A stretch of DNA of 64,000 nucleotides, from contig NZ_FNFQ01000004.1 in assembly GCF_900101175.1 (NCBI RefSeq), positions 62,001 to 126,000 of the forward strand, in the 5' to 3' direction. Each line of letters opens with the position of its first letter. The first letter of the stretch is position 1. Made by a program: the position numbers and the translations under genes. The stretch is from Stenotrophomonas pavanii. GTDB taxonomy: Bacteria; Pseudomonadota; Gammaproteobacteria; Xanthomonadales; Xanthomonadaceae. The notes beneath the pieces were generated by a model. The model saw only the letters and a program-made list of their open reading frames with translations, had not been told where the DNA came from and searched no databases. This document shows positions 27,481 through 37,253 of this stretch, piece after piece.

Positions 27481-28731
27481 ATGAACACTGCTGTGGATGC
27501 TGTCGAACGTACCGAGATCCTGATCATCGGCGCCGGTCCGGCCGGCTCGGTGGCCGCGGCGATGCTGCGCCAGCAGGGCCGCCAGGTCCTGATGCTGGAA
27601 CGCCAGCAGTTCCCGCGCTTTTCCATCGGCGAAAGCCTGCTGCCGCAGAGCATGGAGTACATCGAGGCGGCCGGCCTGCTGCAGGACGTGGTCGAGGCGG
27701 GCTTCCAGCACAAGAACGGGGCCGCCTTCGTGCACGGCGAAGCGCGTACCGCATTCGACTTCAGGAAGAAGTTCTCGCCGGGCTGGGGCACCACCTATCA
27801 GGTGCAGCGCGCCGACTTCGACAACGTGCTGGCGCGCGGTGCCGAGCGCATGGGGGCCACGCTGCGTTTCGGCGACGAGGTGCTGTCGGTCGAGCCGGGC
27901 GAGCAGCCGGCGGTGACGGTGCGCCGCCCGGACGGCAGCGAGTACCGCATCGAGGCCGATTTCATCCTCGACGCCTCGGGCTTCGCGCGCCTGCTGCCGC
28001 GCCTGCTGCAGCTGGAGTCGCCGTCCAACTTCCCGGTGCGCGGCGCGATCTTCTGCCATGTGCGCGACAACATCCCGGCCGAAGCGGACTTCGATCGCAA
28101 CAAGATCCTGATCACCACCCACCCCGAGCACGTCGACGTCTGGTACTGGACGATCCCGTTCTCCAACGGCTGCTGCTCGCTGGGCGTGGTGGCCGAGCCG
28201 TCGTTCTTCGAGCGCTACGACGGCGACGACCTGCAGAAACTGCAGGCGATCGTCGGCGAGGATCCGAACCTGACCCGGCTGCTGGCCAATGCCGAATGGG
28301 CGGTGCTGCCGGTACGCCGCATCACCGGCTACTCGGCCAATGTCAGTTCGTTGTGGGGGCCGGGCTATGCCCTGCTGGGCAATGCCGGCGAGTTCCTCGA
28401 CCCGGTGTTCTCGTCCGGCGTGACCATCGCCTTCAAGTCCGCGCAGCTGGCCAGCGCATGCCTGGCGCGCCGCTATGCCGGCGAAGCCGTGGACTGGGAA
28501 GCGGAGTTCTCGGTCCCGCTGCGGGCGGGCGTGAAGACCTTCCGCCGCTTCGTCGAAAGCTGGTACGAAGGCGGTTTCCAGAAGATCATCTACCACCCGC
28601 AGCAGCAGCCCGAAGTGCGCGACATGATCAGCTCCATCCTGGCCGGTTACGCCTGGGACACCAACAACCCGTACGTGGCCGATGACAGTGGCCGCCGGAT
28701 GCGCGTGCTGGAGCAGCTGTGCGGCGCCTGA
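27481..28731 (+). CDS. FAD-dependent halogenase-like monooxygenase
   Basis: 416 residues. The FAD-binding GAGPAG is at 17-22 and FPRFSIGESLLP follows the first Rossmann unit. Three marks of flavin-dependent halogenases are present. There is a WxWxIP motif (WYWTIP, 221-226). A candidate catalytic Lys78 lies in an FxxKxGAxF context (FQHKNGAAF). FLDPVFSSG fits the FxxPxxSxG motif. The Lys context is that of halogenases for phenols or carrier-bound substrates. In this pigment operon it could brominate or chlorinate the aryl head, as in xanthomonadins, though a hydroxylase is not excluded. CAACAAGGA precedes the ATG. Confidence 0.8.
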   Translation: MNTAVDAVERTEILIIGAGPAGSVAAAMLRQQGRQVLMLERQQFPRFSIGESLLPQSMEYIEAAGLLQDVVEAGFQHKNGAAFVHGEARTAFDFRKKFSPGWGTTYQVQRADFDNVLARGAERMGATLRFGDEVLSVEPGEQPAVTVRRPDGSEYRIEADFILDASGFARLLPRLLQLESPSNFPVRGAIFCHVRDNIPAEADFDRNKILITTHPEHVDVWYWTIPFSNGCCSLGVVAEPSFFERYDGDDLQKLQAIVGEDPNLTRLLANAEWAVLPVRRITGYSANVSSLWGPGYALLGNAGEFLDPVFSSGVTIAFKSAQLASACLARRYAGEAVDWEAEFSVPLRAGVKTFRRFVESWYEGGFQKIIYHPQQQPEVRDMISSILAGYAWDTNNPYVADDSGRRMRVLEQLCGA

Positions 28732-29276
28732 TCGCCCCTGCCACGGCACTGCTGCTGAGCCTGCTGCTGGCGGCCTGCGCCGGCCGCATGCCGAAGCCGT
28801 TGGTGGAACTGCCGCCGCTGCGCCTGTCGCCGGCCAGCCTGCCGGCGCCGCTGGCGTTGCAGCAGCAACTGCATTTCCGTTTCGGCAGCCATGAACGCGA
28901 CCTCGATGCGCTGCTGGAAGCCGATGCGCAGCAGGTGCAGCTGGCCGTGCAGGCGATGGGCCAGACCGGTGTGCGCCTGCAGTGGGACGGCCAGCAGCTG
29001 ACCCAGCAGCGCGCGCCGTGGCTGCCGCCGCAGGTGCGCGCCGAGCGCGTGCTGGATGACCTGCAGTTCGCGCTGTGGCCGACCGCGGCCATCGCGGCCG
29101 CACTGCCGGCCGGCTGGCAGGTCCGCGACGATGGCCATCAGCGCAGCCTGTCGCGCGATGGCACGGTGTGGCTGCAGCTGCAGCGCCTGGACGATGGCAG
29201 CGTGCAGCTGGACAACCGGGCCGAAGGCTATGCGCTGCGCATCGAATCGATCGACATGGCCGGGCCGGATCGATGA
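28719..29276 (+). CDS. DUF3261 lipoprotein of the aryl polyene cluster
   Basis: 185 residues from GTG at 28719 within the end of the flavoenzyme gene. The signal peptide ends in the lipobox LLAAC, so it should be an outer-membrane lipoprotein. The body is beta-rich and LolB-like in feel (LQLQRLDDGSVQLDNRAEGYALRIE). DUF3261 proteins are standard in aryl polyene clusters, and a LolB-like receiver role is inferred from the LolA-like partner. ATGA overlap with the next gene. Confidence 0.83.
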   Translation: MRRLIAPATALLLSLLLAACAGRMPKPLVELPPLRLSPASLPAPLALQQQLHFRFGSHERDLDALLEADAQQVQLAVQAMGQTGVRLQWDGQQLTQQRAPWLPPQVRAERVLDDLQFALWPTAAIAAALPAGWQVRDDGHQRSLSRDGTVWLQLQRLDDGSVQLDNRAEGYALRIESIDMAGPDR

Positions 29277-30457
29277 GTGCACCGATCTACCTCAACGACC
29301 TGGGCGTGGTCTGCGCGCTCGGCGATGGCCGCGACGCGGTGGCGTCGGCGATGTTCGCCGGCGTGCCGGGCGGGCTCAGCGACAACGATACCCTGCTGCC
29401 GGGACACACCCTGGCGCTGGGGCAGGTGCGTACACCGCTGCCGACGCTGGAAGAACTGCCGGCCGCCCTGCGCGGGCGCAACAACGCCCTGCTTGACGTG
29501 GCGCTGGCGCAGATCGCACCGGCGGTGGCCGCCGCGATCGCCCGCCACGGCGCCGAACGCGTGGCGGTCATGCTGGGTACCAGTACCTCGGGCATCGGTG
29601 AATCCGAGCAGGCCCTGCGCACCCATGCCGAACAGGGCCAATGGCCGCCCGGGTTCGATTACGCCCAGCAGGAAATGGGCACCGCCGCGCAGTTCGTGCG
29701 CCAGCGCAGTGGCGCGCAGGGCCCGGCATGGACGCTGTCCACCGCCTGCTCGTCCAGCGCCAAGGCCTTGATGTCGGCCGCACGCATGCTGCGCGCGGGC
29801 ATCGTCGATGCAGTGATCGCCGGCGGTGCCGATTCGCTGTGCCGCTTCACCGTGGCCGGCTTCAGCGCGCTGGAATCGGTATCGGCGCTGCGCTGCAATC
29901 CATTCTCGCAGCATCGCGCCGGCATCAACATCGGCGAGGGCGCCGCGCTGTTCCTGCTCACCCGCGAGCCCGGCCCGGTATGCCTGGCCGGCTGGGGTGA
30001 GTCGGCCGACGCGCACCACATGTCCGCCCCCGACCCGCAGGGGCTTGGCGCCATCGATGCCCTGCAGCAGGCGTTGCTGCGCGCCGGCTGGGCGGCCGAT
30101 GAGGTGGACTACGTGAACCTGCATGGCACCGCCACCGGCCACAACGATGCGATGGAAAGCCTGGCGGTGGCGCAGGTGCTGGGCAACGGCGTGCCGGCCA
30201 GTTCAACCAAACCGCTGACCGGCCACACGCTGGGTGCTTCGGGCGCGATCGAGGCAGCGCTGTGCTGGATCGTGCTGGCCGAGAACCCGCAGCAGCAGCT
30301 GCCACCTCACTGGTGGGACGGCGTGGCCGACCCCGCATTGCCGGTGCTGCCGCTGGTCGCACCGGCCACCCGCCTGGCGCATCCGGCGCGGCGGGTACTG
30401 AGCAATTCGTTCGCCTTCGGCGGCAGCAATGCCGTGCTGGCGCTGGAGCGTCGATGA
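29273..30457 (+). CDS. Beta-ketoacyl-ACP synthase (aryl polyene), first copy
   Basis: 394 residues. The Cys-His-His triad is intact: Cys159 in STACSSSAK, a His in NLHGTATGHND and a His in LTGHTLGASGAIEA. It condenses malonyl-ACP with the growing chain. It is one of two full ketosynthases in the operon; one may work as a heterodimer with the chain-length factor. Overlaps by four bases at both ends. Confidence 0.92.
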   Translation: MSAPIYLNDLGVVCALGDGRDAVASAMFAGVPGGLSDNDTLLPGHTLALGQVRTPLPTLEELPAALRGRNNALLDVALAQIAPAVAAAIARHGAERVAVMLGTSTSGIGESEQALRTHAEQGQWPPGFDYAQQEMGTAAQFVRQRSGAQGPAWTLSTACSSSAKALMSAARMLRAGIVDAVIAGGADSLCRFTVAGFSALESVSALRCNPFSQHRAGINIGEGAALFLLTREPGPVCLAGWGESADAHHMSAPDPQGLGAIDALQQALLRAGWAADEVDYVNLHGTATGHNDAMESLAVAQVLGNGVPASSTKPLTGHTLGASGAIEAALCWIVLAENPQQQLPPHWWDGVADPALPVLPLVAPATRLAHPARRVLSNSFAFGGSNAVLALERR

Positions 30458-30909
30458 ACACGCTGTACGCGATCGAAGAGGTGGTGCCGCACCGCCAGGA
30501 CATGTGCCTGCTGGAGCGCATCACGCACTGGGACCAGGACACCATCGAGGCCGAGCTGGTGGTGCCCGACGCGGGCCTGTTCGTCGAGGAGGGCCAGGTG
30601 CCGGCGTGGGTCGGCATCGAATACATGGCGCAGGCCATCGCGGCCTGGGCCGGTTGCCGTGCGCGTGCGGCCGGCAAGCCGCCGCAGTTGGGCTTCCTGC
30701 TTGGCAGCCGCCGCTACAGCAGCCCGCGCAGCAGCTTTCCCAGCGGATCGCGGCTGCGCGTGCAGGCGCGCTGCGAGCTGTTGGGCGACAATGGATTGGG
30801 GATGTTCGCCTGCCGCATCCTGGCAGGCGAGGACGAATGGGCGACAGCCAACGTGTCGGTGTTCGAACCGGCCGACGCGATGGCCTATCTGGAGAGTGGA
30901 CAGGCATGA
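30454..30909 (+). CDS. Hotdog 3-hydroxyacyl-ACP dehydratase-like protein
   Basis: 151 residues, FabZ/FabA-like fold. VPHRQDMCLLERI resembles the FabZ start and WVGIEYMAQAIAAWAG the central helix. The classic HxFPGxPxxPG loop is replaced by VEEGQVPAWVG, so catalysis may need a partner; the dehydratase domain fused to the ligase is a candidate, as heterodimeric dehydratases are known from aryl polyene synthases. ATGA coupling with both neighbours. Confidence 0.82.
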   Translation: MNTLYAIEEVVPHRQDMCLLERITHWDQDTIEAELVVPDAGLFVEEGQVPAWVGIEYMAQAIAAWAGCRARAAGKPPQLGFLLGSRRYSSPRSSFPSGSRLRVQARCELLGDNGLGMFACRILAGEDEWATANVSVFEPADAMAYLESGQA

Positions 30910-31637
30910 CAGGGAATCGAAGCGTGCTGGTGACCGGCGCCAGCCGGGGCATTGGCCGGGCCATCGCGCTACGCATCGCGCGTGACGGCTTCGACGTGGT
31001 GGTGCATTGCCGCAGCCGCGTGGATGAAGCGCAGGCGGTGGTGGCCGAGATCGAGGCACTGGGCCAGCAGGCCCGCGTGCTGGTGTTCGACGTGGCCGAC
31101 CGCGCGTCTGCGCGGGCCGCGCTGGAGGCCGATGTCGAAGCGCATGGCGCGTACTACGGCGTGGTCTGCAATGCCGGCATCGCCCGTGACGGCGCCTTCC
31201 CGGCGTTGTCGGCCGACGACTGGGACCAGGTCATCCACACCAACCTGGATGGCTTCTACAACGTGCTGCATCCCCTGATCATGCCGATGGTGCGGCGGCG
31301 CAAGCCGGGCCGCATCGTCACCCTGTCGTCGGTATCCGGGCTCGCCGGGAACCGCGGGCAGGTCAACTACAGCGCCGCCAAGGCCGGCATCATCGGGGCC
31401 ACCAAGGCGCTGGCGCTGGAACTGGCCAGCCGCCAGATCACCGTCAATTGCGTGGCCCCGGGCCTGATCGAGACCGAAATGCTCAACGATGAAGTGGTTG
31501 AACACGCGCTCAAGCTGATTCCCGCCGGCCGCGTCGGTCGTCCCGACGAAGTGGCGGCGACGGTGGCGTTCCTGCTGTCCGAGCCGGCCGGCTACATCAC
31601 CCGCCAGGTGATCTCGGTGAACGGAGGCATGATCTGA
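30906..31637 (+). CDS. 3-ketoacyl-ACP reductase (FabG-like)
   Basis: 243 residues, a short-chain dehydrogenase with the NADPH-binding TGASRGIG, the NAG motif in CNAGIA, catalytic Ser in LSSVSG and YxxxK in NYSAAKAG. The closing VISVNGGMI is typical of FabG. It reduces the beta-keto group in each polyene cycle. It overlaps the upstream gene by four bases and the next by one (TGATG). Confidence 0.95.
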   Translation: MTGNRSVLVTGASRGIGRAIALRIARDGFDVVVHCRSRVDEAQAVVAEIEALGQQARVLVFDVADRASARAALEADVEAHGAYYGVVCNAGIARDGAFPALSADDWDQVIHTNLDGFYNVLHPLIMPMVRRRKPGRIVTLSSVSGLAGNRGQVNYSAAKAGIIGATKALALELASRQITVNCVAPGLIETEMLNDEVVEHALKLIPAGRVGRPDEVAATVAFLLSEPAGYITRQVISVNGGMI

Positions 31638-32875
31638 TGGCCGCCGATCGTCGCGTGGTGGTCACCGGCGCCGCCGCCATCAGTCCGCTCGGCCACGACT
31701 GGCCCACCATCGAAGCGCACCTGCGCAGTTGCCGCAATGCCGTGCGTGCAATGCCCGAGTGGGATGTGTATGCCGGCCTGAACACCAAACTGGCCGCGCC
31801 GGCGCAGGACTTCGAGCTGCCGCCGAACTACAACCGCAAGACCACCCGCTCGATGGGCAAGGTTGCGATCATGTCGGTGCGTGCCACCGAGGTGGCGCTG
31901 CGCGAGGCAGGCCTGCACGAGCACCCGGTGCTGCGCAGCGGCCGTACCGGCGTGGCCTATGGTTCCTCGTCGGGCAGCCATGAGGCCACCGGTGAATTCG
32001 GGCGCATGCTCAACGAGTTCACCACCGATGGCATCAGTGCCACCACCTACCTGAAGATGATGAGCCACACCGCGCCGGTCAACATCGGCGTGTTCTTCGG
32101 CCTGTCCGGGCGCGTGTACACCACGTCCAGTGCCTGCACCTCCGGCAGCCAGGGCGTGGGTGCGGCCTATGAAGCGATCCGCAGCGGCAAGCAGACGGTG
32201 ATGGTGGCCGGCGGTGCCGAGCAGCTCGATGCCACCGCTGCGGCGGTGTTCGACACGCTGTTCGCCACCAGCGTGCGCAATGACGCGCCGCAGACCACGC
32301 CGCGCCCGTTCGATGCCGGCCGTGATGGCCTGGTACTGGGCGAGGGCGCCTGCACGCTGATCCTGGAGGACCTGGAACACGCGCAGGCGCGTGGCGCCAC
32401 CATCCTGGCCGAGGTGGTCGGCTACGGCACCAACAGCGATGGCCAGCACGTCACCCAGCCCAGCGCCGACACCATGGCCCAGGCCATGCGCCTGGCGCTG
32501 GAAGATGCCGGCCTGGACGCGGCGCAGATCGACTACGTCAACGCGCACGGCACCGCCACCGACCACGGTGACATCGCCGAAACCCAGGCCACCGCGCAGG
32601 TGTTCGGCAACCGCGTGCCGATCAGCTCGCTGAAGAGCTACGTCGGCCACATGCTGGGTGCCTGTGGCGCGTTCGAGGCCTGGCTGAGCATCGAGATGAT
32701 GCGCGCCGGCTGGTTCGCGCCCACCCTGAACCTGGCCGAGGTCGACCCGCGCTGTGGCCAGCTCGACTTCATCACCGGGCAGGGCCGCGAGCTGCAGGCC
32801 GAGTACGTGATGAGCAACAACTTCGCTTTCGGCGGCATCAACACCTCGCTGGTGTTCCGCCGCTGGCGCGAGTGA
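31637..32875 (+). CDS. Beta-ketoacyl-ACP synthase II-like (aryl polyene), second copy
   Basis: 412 residues, FabF-like. Cys167 lies in SSACTSGSQ, with His residues in NAHGTATDHGD and YVGHMLGACGAFEA. It is closer to housekeeping FabF than the first copy. It ends the tightly overlapping part of the operon; a 61-base gap with AAGGAG follows. Confidence 0.94.
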   Translation: MAADRRVVVTGAAAISPLGHDWPTIEAHLRSCRNAVRAMPEWDVYAGLNTKLAAPAQDFELPPNYNRKTTRSMGKVAIMSVRATEVALREAGLHEHPVLRSGRTGVAYGSSSGSHEATGEFGRMLNEFTTDGISATTYLKMMSHTAPVNIGVFFGLSGRVYTTSSACTSGSQGVGAAYEAIRSGKQTVMVAGGAEQLDATAAAVFDTLFATSVRNDAPQTTPRPFDAGRDGLVLGEGACTLILEDLEHAQARGATILAEVVGYGTNSDGQHVTQPSADTMAQAMRLALEDAGLDAAQIDYVNAHGTATDHGDIAETQATAQVFGNRVPISSLKSYVGHMLGACGAFEAWLSIEMMRAGWFAPTLNLAEVDPRCGQLDFITGQGRELQAEYVMSNNFAFGGINTSLVFRRWRE

Positions 32876-32936
32876 CCCACCGTCCCACCGCACTGTTTCC
32901 GCTACCCACCCGCACCCCTGACAAGGAGAAGTTTCG

Positions 32937-33377
32937 ATGCGCCGCACTCTCATGATCGCCACTGCCACCGCGCTGCTGGCCCTGACCTCCACCGCCTCTG
33001 CCCGCGACACGCGTGTCGAACAGTCCCTGCAGGAACTGGTCAATTCGCAGGCCGCCAAGGACGCCGGCATTGACGGCAGCGTGCGCTTCTACCTGGCCGG
33101 CCAGCCGGTCAGCGTGCAGCAGCGCCTGGGCGAAGACGTGACCAACAAGAAGACCAACGCGGCCAACAAGAGCGATGCCGAGGCCTGCCGCTGGGTCGCG
33201 CTGTCGGCGCTGCGCGCGCTGCAGGACGGTGCCAAGTCGCGCGGCGCCAACGCCGTGGTCGACATCGTCAGCTACTACAAGAAGAACGAGTTCAAGAGCA
33301 GCACCAACTACGAGTGCTACGCCGGCGCCATCCTCGCCGGTGTCGCGCTGAAGGGCACCTACGCCAAGGTCAAGTAA
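32937..33377 (+). CDS. Secreted small protein at the end of the aryl polyene operon
   Basis: 146 residues with a signal peptide ending at ASARD, then a compact domain with DAEACRWVALSALRALQDGAKSRGANAVVDIVSYYKKN and a second Cys in NYECYAG. The GANAVVDI stretch recalls YbjQ-like folds. Homologues at this spot are often mislabelled excinuclease subunits. Function unknown. AAGGAG at good spacing supports the start, and a GC-rich hairpin follows the stop. Confidence 0.8.
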   Translation: MRRTLMIATATALLALTSTASARDTRVEQSLQELVNSQAAKDAGIDGSVRFYLAGQPVSVQQRLGEDVTNKKTNAANKSDAEACRWVALSALRALQDGAKSRGANAVVDIVSYYKKNEFKSSTNYECYAGAILAGVALKGTYAKVK

Positions 33378-33385
33378 GCGCCCGT

Positions 33386-33418
33386 GTGGCGGCGGCGCTG
33401 GCTGAACGTCGCCGCCAC
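33386..33418 (+). terminator. Probable terminator of the aryl polyene operon
   Basis: Perfect 9-bp arms (GTGGCGGCG and CGCCGCCAC) lie just after the last gene. There is no clear T-tract, so efficiency is uncertain. Confidence 0.5.
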
Positions 33419-33537
33419 ATTGCTGAACCCCGCCGGGGAAACGCCGCCGATCACGCCGCCATCGTCGGCTGACGGCTTTCCCCGCTGTCGGCTTTCCGAC
33501 ACAATCATGGCTCTTCCCGGGTTATCGTCCCGCGGAC

Positions 33538-33798
33538 ATGCACGCCTACGTCTATAAAAGCCAACTCAAGCCGGACACCTACGTCTACGTTCCCCGACGC
33601 GATGATTTCAGTGCGCTGCCCGCGCCGCTGCTGAGCTCGCTGGGGGCGCTCGCCTTCGTCCTGGAAGTGGCCCTGGATGCCCAGCGCCGCCTGGCCCAGG
33701 CCGATCCGGAAAAGGTCCGCAGTGAAATGAGCGAACGCGGGTTCTATCTGCAGGTGCCGCCGTCGGTGGCCAGCCTGATGCCGCGTCACTATGACTGA
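33538..33798 (+). CDS. YcgL-family protein
   Basis: 86 residues starting [18 protein letters not shown], the hallmark of the YcgL domain, with [12 protein letters not shown] and [10 protein letters not shown] later. These are small cytoplasmic proteins of unknown function. The stop overlaps the start of the ankyrin gene by eight bases. Confidence 0.92.
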   Translation: MHAYVYKSQLKPDTYVYVPRRDDFSALPAPLLSSLGALAFVLEVALDAQRRLAQADPEKVRSEMSERGFYLQVPPSVASLMPRHYD

Positions 33799-36700
33799 CG
33801 CCTCCCGACCGCGCGTCCTGTCGATCGCCTTCGCCGCCGGTGCCGTGCTGGCGCTGGGCGCCGCAGTGGGCGGCGTTCCGGGTGCCCTGCTTGCCGCATT
33901 GGCGCAGCCGGCGTTCGCGCTGGGGGTGTCGTGGTGGCGCCGCAGCCGCGCGCTGCGGCCGCTGGCGCTGGTGGCTCGCCAGGACCTGCCGGCGCTGCTG
34001 GCGCTGTGGGCCGCCGCGCCGCTGCTGCTGGCCCTGCTGCTGGCCTGGCCGTTGGCGGCACTGCGTGACAGCGGCAGCCTGGCTGCGGTGCTGGGCCTGA
34101 GCGTGCTGGTCAGTGCCGGCCTGCTGGCGGCCTGGCGCACCTGGCCGCTGTGGAACGATGTCGAACGCCTGGATGGCAGCCTGGCCCAGCACTGGCAGGC
34201 ACTGGCCGGCCGCGACCTGACCGCCTGGCGTGGTCTTGGCGTGGCCGCGCTGGTGATCGCCTTGGCCGCACTGGTGGTGCTGCCGGCCTGGCCGGGCCTG
34301 TTGCCGGACAGCGCACGCTGGCCGGCTGCGCTGGCGGTCGTGGTGCTGTCGCCGCTGCTGCACCTGCTGCTGCAGCGGGTCGCGCCCGCGCCGCTGGTGT
34401 CGTTGCGGCCCAGCCCGTTGGCGGCGGCCAGCAGCGACCACGAACCGATGTTCGCAGCGGTGGCGGACACCGCGCCGCTGGAAGCCATGGCGCCGCAGGA
34501 ACTGACCCCTGCGCTGTATGAAGCCGCCCGCCACGGCCGCGTCGACCGTGCCCTGCAGCTGCTGCAGGCCGGCGCCGACCCCTACGCGCTGCCGGACCCG
34601 GACTGGCGTGACCAGCGCAGCCTGGCGGTGCTGGCCGCAGTGCTGCCGGACCTGCGCCTGCTGCGCGAACTGATTGCCCGCGGCGTCGATGTGAATGCGC
34701 CCCACCGGGGCATGACGCCGCTGTTGGCCGCCACCCGCGACAGCTGGCATGGCCGTCCCGAAGCGGTGATGACCCTGCTCGCCAACGGCGCCGATTCGCG
34801 CGCCACCGACAGCGACGGCAACACCCCGCTGCACCATGCCGCGCGCAGTTCCGACCCGGGTGTGGCGGCGTTGCTGCGCGATGCCGCAGCCGAAGTGGAT
34901 GCACTCAACCGCGACGGCTGGTCGCCGCTGGCAGTGGCCTGCCAGGTCGGCAACTGGCGCCTGGCCCGTTTCCTGCTCGAGCGCGGTGCACGCAGCGAAC
35001 CGGCCGAAGGCACCCCGGTGCTGCTGGCCGCCGCCGCCACCGAGGACGACGATCCGGCCGGCGTGCAGCTGCTGCTCAAGCACAAGGCACGCGCCGACGC
35101 GCGTGATCGCCAGCGCCGCAGCGCGCTGCACGAGGCAGCGCTGGCCGGCCACGTGGAGATCATCGGCGTGCTGCTGGGCGCCGGCGCCAACCTGGAAGCG
35201 CGCGATGCACTGGGCCGCACGCCGTGGCTGGAAGCCGCCCGTGCCGGTCGTGCCGCCGTGGTCGAGCACCTGCTGCCGCACAAGCCGGACCTGGTCGCGG
35301 TGGACGGCGAAGGCCGCAATGCGGTGCAGCTGGCGGTGATGGCCGAGGATGTCTCGCCGCTGCTGATCAAGCGCCTGGTCGAACTGGGCATCGCCGCCGA
35401 CGCCACCGACCCGGTTGGCCGCCGCGCGGTGGACTACGCGGCCGAAGCGGGCCGCTGGGCGATCGTGGCCCTGCTGGACCCGTCCTATCCGCTGCCGGCA
35501 GCCGTCAGTGATGGGCTGGCCGAGCGCGGTGAAGCGGCCAGCGCCAGCGGCCTGTTGCCGGACCGTCCGCCGCTGACCCTGCTGCGCGAAGCGCTGGGCT
35601 TCGGCAACACCGATGGCATGGCCGCGCTGGCCAAGCTGTGCCAGCCGGAGGAACTCGGCGGCCTGCTGCTCGATCCGGAGCTGGCACTGGAGCCGCGCGC
35701 GGTCGATTGGCTGCTGGCCCACGGTGCCGACCCCTATGTGCGCGACGCCTGCGCCGATACGCCGATGTTCGCGCTGCTGTCGCGCGGGATCGACGCGGTG
35801 CCGGCGCTGCAGGTGATGCTGCAGCGCGGCCTGTCACCGGCCGGCCGCGGTGGGCTGGCACGCTTCCTGGCCGCCTGCGCGCAGCACGACCAGGCCGCCC
35901 GCGGCCTGGAACAGCTGGCGCTGGAACTGCTGGAACGTGGCGCGGACCCGTTCGCAGCCTCGCCGGCCGGTGACCCACCGCTGTCGCTGGCGGTACGCCT
36001 GGGCTGGCTGCGCCTGCAGCAGGCCCTGCTCAAGGCGGGCGTCGATCGCGAGGCGCGCGACAGTCATGGCATGACCGCACTGCACCTGGCCACCGCGCTG
36101 GCCCGCGAAGGCGCACTGAAGCTGCTGGTGCAGCACGGTGCCTCGCCGGAAGCGCGTGCTGCCGATGGCCAGACGCCGCTGGGCGTGGCGCTGTCGATCG
36201 GCCGCCGCGATCTGGCCGACTGGCTGGACTGGCGGGTGTGGCCGCTGCCGCGCCGTACCCTGCGCGAAGCGGATCTGCCGGCCGCGGCCATGGCCGGCGA
36301 TGTCGACGCGGTGCGTCGCCTGATCGATCTGGGATTTGCCGTCGACGCCGTCGATGCACAGGGCTGCACGGCACTGCTGCGTGCCGCCGGCGGTGGCCAC
36401 CTGGCGGTGACCGACCTGCTGCTGGCACGCGGCGCCGATCCGCAGCACGCTGCCGCCAGTGGCGCGACGCCGTTGTCGGCCGCGGTCAGCATGCGCCAGG
36501 TGGACATTGTCTCGGCTCTGCTTGATGCCGGCGCCAAGCTGGAACACCGCCTGCCGGGCGGGGTGACCGTGCTGATGCTGGCCTCGGCGCTGGGCCTGCC
36601 GGACATCGCCGCGCGCCTGCTCACCGCCGGTGCCGACGTGCATGCCGGTGACGCGCAGCAACTGGGGCCGCTGCACTGTGCCGCGCTGTATGGCTTCAGC

Positions 36701-37129
36701 GCCCGCGACCGCTCCCGCCTGCTGGCCCTGCTCGACACCCTGCTGCTGGCCGGTGCCGAACCGGACCAGGCGGCGGCGGGCTCGGTCACGCCGTTGCTGC
36801 TGCTGCTGGGCGCACGTGCCGAGCCGGGCACCGCCTGCGACGAGCAGGTGGTGATGGCGGCGGTGGAACGGCTTCTGGATGAGGACGTCAGCCTGGACGT
36901 GCGTGACCCGCGCGGCTTCGGTCCGCTGCACCTGGCCGCGCTGCATGGCCTGCCGTTGCTGGTGCAGCGCCTGCTGCGTGCCGGTGCCGATCCGGAGGCG
37001 CGGGACAGCCTCAACCGCAGTCCGCGCGAGATCGCAGTGATGCGCGGCTTCATCGACGTGGCCGGCGAATTCGAACCGCGCGTGCCGGGTGTTTCGTCGA
37101 TGGCGCGGTTCCTGCGCGACAACGGCTGA
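33791..37129 (+). CDS. Very large membrane-anchored ankyrin-repeat protein
   Basis: 1112 residues. The first 200 or so contain several hydrophobic segments (about 10-45, 55-80, 90-120, 145-165 and 175-195). From about 235 to the end there are roughly 20 ankyrin repeats, with recurrent G-x-TPL-x-x-A, LL-x-x-GA and DP/N-x-x-A-x-D patterns. A less regular stretch near 570-640 may split the solenoid in two. It probably holds a cytoplasmic protein-binding solenoid at the inner membrane; partner unknown. Coupled to the YcgL gene. Confidence 0.88.
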   Translation: MTDASRPRVLSIAFAAGAVLALGAAVGGVPGALLAALAQPAFALGVSWWRRSRALRPLALVARQDLPALLALWAAAPLLLALLLAWPLAALRDSGSLAAVLGLSVLVSAGLLAAWRTWPLWNDVERLDGSLAQHWQALAGRDLTAWRGLGVAALVIALAALVVLPAWPGLLPDSARWPAALAVVVLSPLLHLLLQRVAPAPLVSLRPSPLAAASSDHEPMFAAVADTAPLEAMAPQELTPALYEAARHGRVDRALQLLQAGADPYALPDPDWRDQRSLAVLAAVLPDLRLLRELIARGVDVNAPHRGMTPLLAATRDSWHGRPEAVMTLLANGADSRATDSDGNTPLHHAARSSDPGVAALLRDAAAEVDALNRDGWSPLAVACQVGNWRLARFLLERGARSEPAEGTPVLLAAAATEDDDPAGVQLLLKHKARADARDRQRRSALHEAALAGHVEIIGVLLGAGANLEARDALGRTPWLEAARAGRAAVVEHLLPHKPDLVAVDGEGRNAVQLAVMAEDVSPLLIKRLVELGIAADATDPVGRRAVDYAAEAGRWAIVALLDPSYPLPAAVSDGLAERGEAASASGLLPDRPPLTLLREALGFGNTDGMAALAKLCQPEELGGLLLDPELALEPRAVDWLLAHGADPYVRDACADTPMFALLSRGIDAVPALQVMLQRGLSPAGRGGLARFLAACAQHDQAARGLEQLALELLERGADPFAASPAGDPPLSLAVRLGWLRLQQALLKAGVDREARDSHGMTALHLATALAREGALKLLVQHGASPEARAADGQTPLGVALSIGRRDLADWLDWRVWPLPRRTLREADLPAAAMAGDVDAVRRLIDLGFAVDAVDAQGCTALLRAAGGGHLAVTDLLLARGADPQHAAASGATPLSAAVSMRQVDIVSALLDAGAKLEHRLPGGVTVLMLASALGLPDIAARLLTAGADVHAGDAQQLGPLHCAALYGFSARDRSRLLALLDTLLLAGAEPDQAAAGSVTPLLLLLGARAEPGTACDEQVVMAAVERLLDEDVSLDVRDPRGFGPLHLAALHGLPLLVQRLLRAGADPEARDSLNRSPREIAVMRGFIDVAGEFEPRVPGVSSMARFLRDNG

Positions 37130-37154
37130 GGGTCGGGGTCGGAATCCGCAGTGG

Positions 37155-37229
37155 GTAGTGCCGGCCGCTGGCCGGCAACCTCCTGAGACCTCCGGGATAC
37201 CGAGGCTGCCGGCCAGCGGCCGGCACTAC
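37155..37229. repeat. Inverted pair of SMAG repeats
   Basis: GTAGTGCCGGCC...GGCCGGCA (37155-37177) faces its inverted copy ending CCGGCACTAC (37207-37229), so the pair can fold as one long hairpin. It lies between the convergent ankyrin and antiporter genes. Confidence 0.9.
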
Positions 37230-37253
37230 CAGGTCCACCCTCGATCGGCACAC

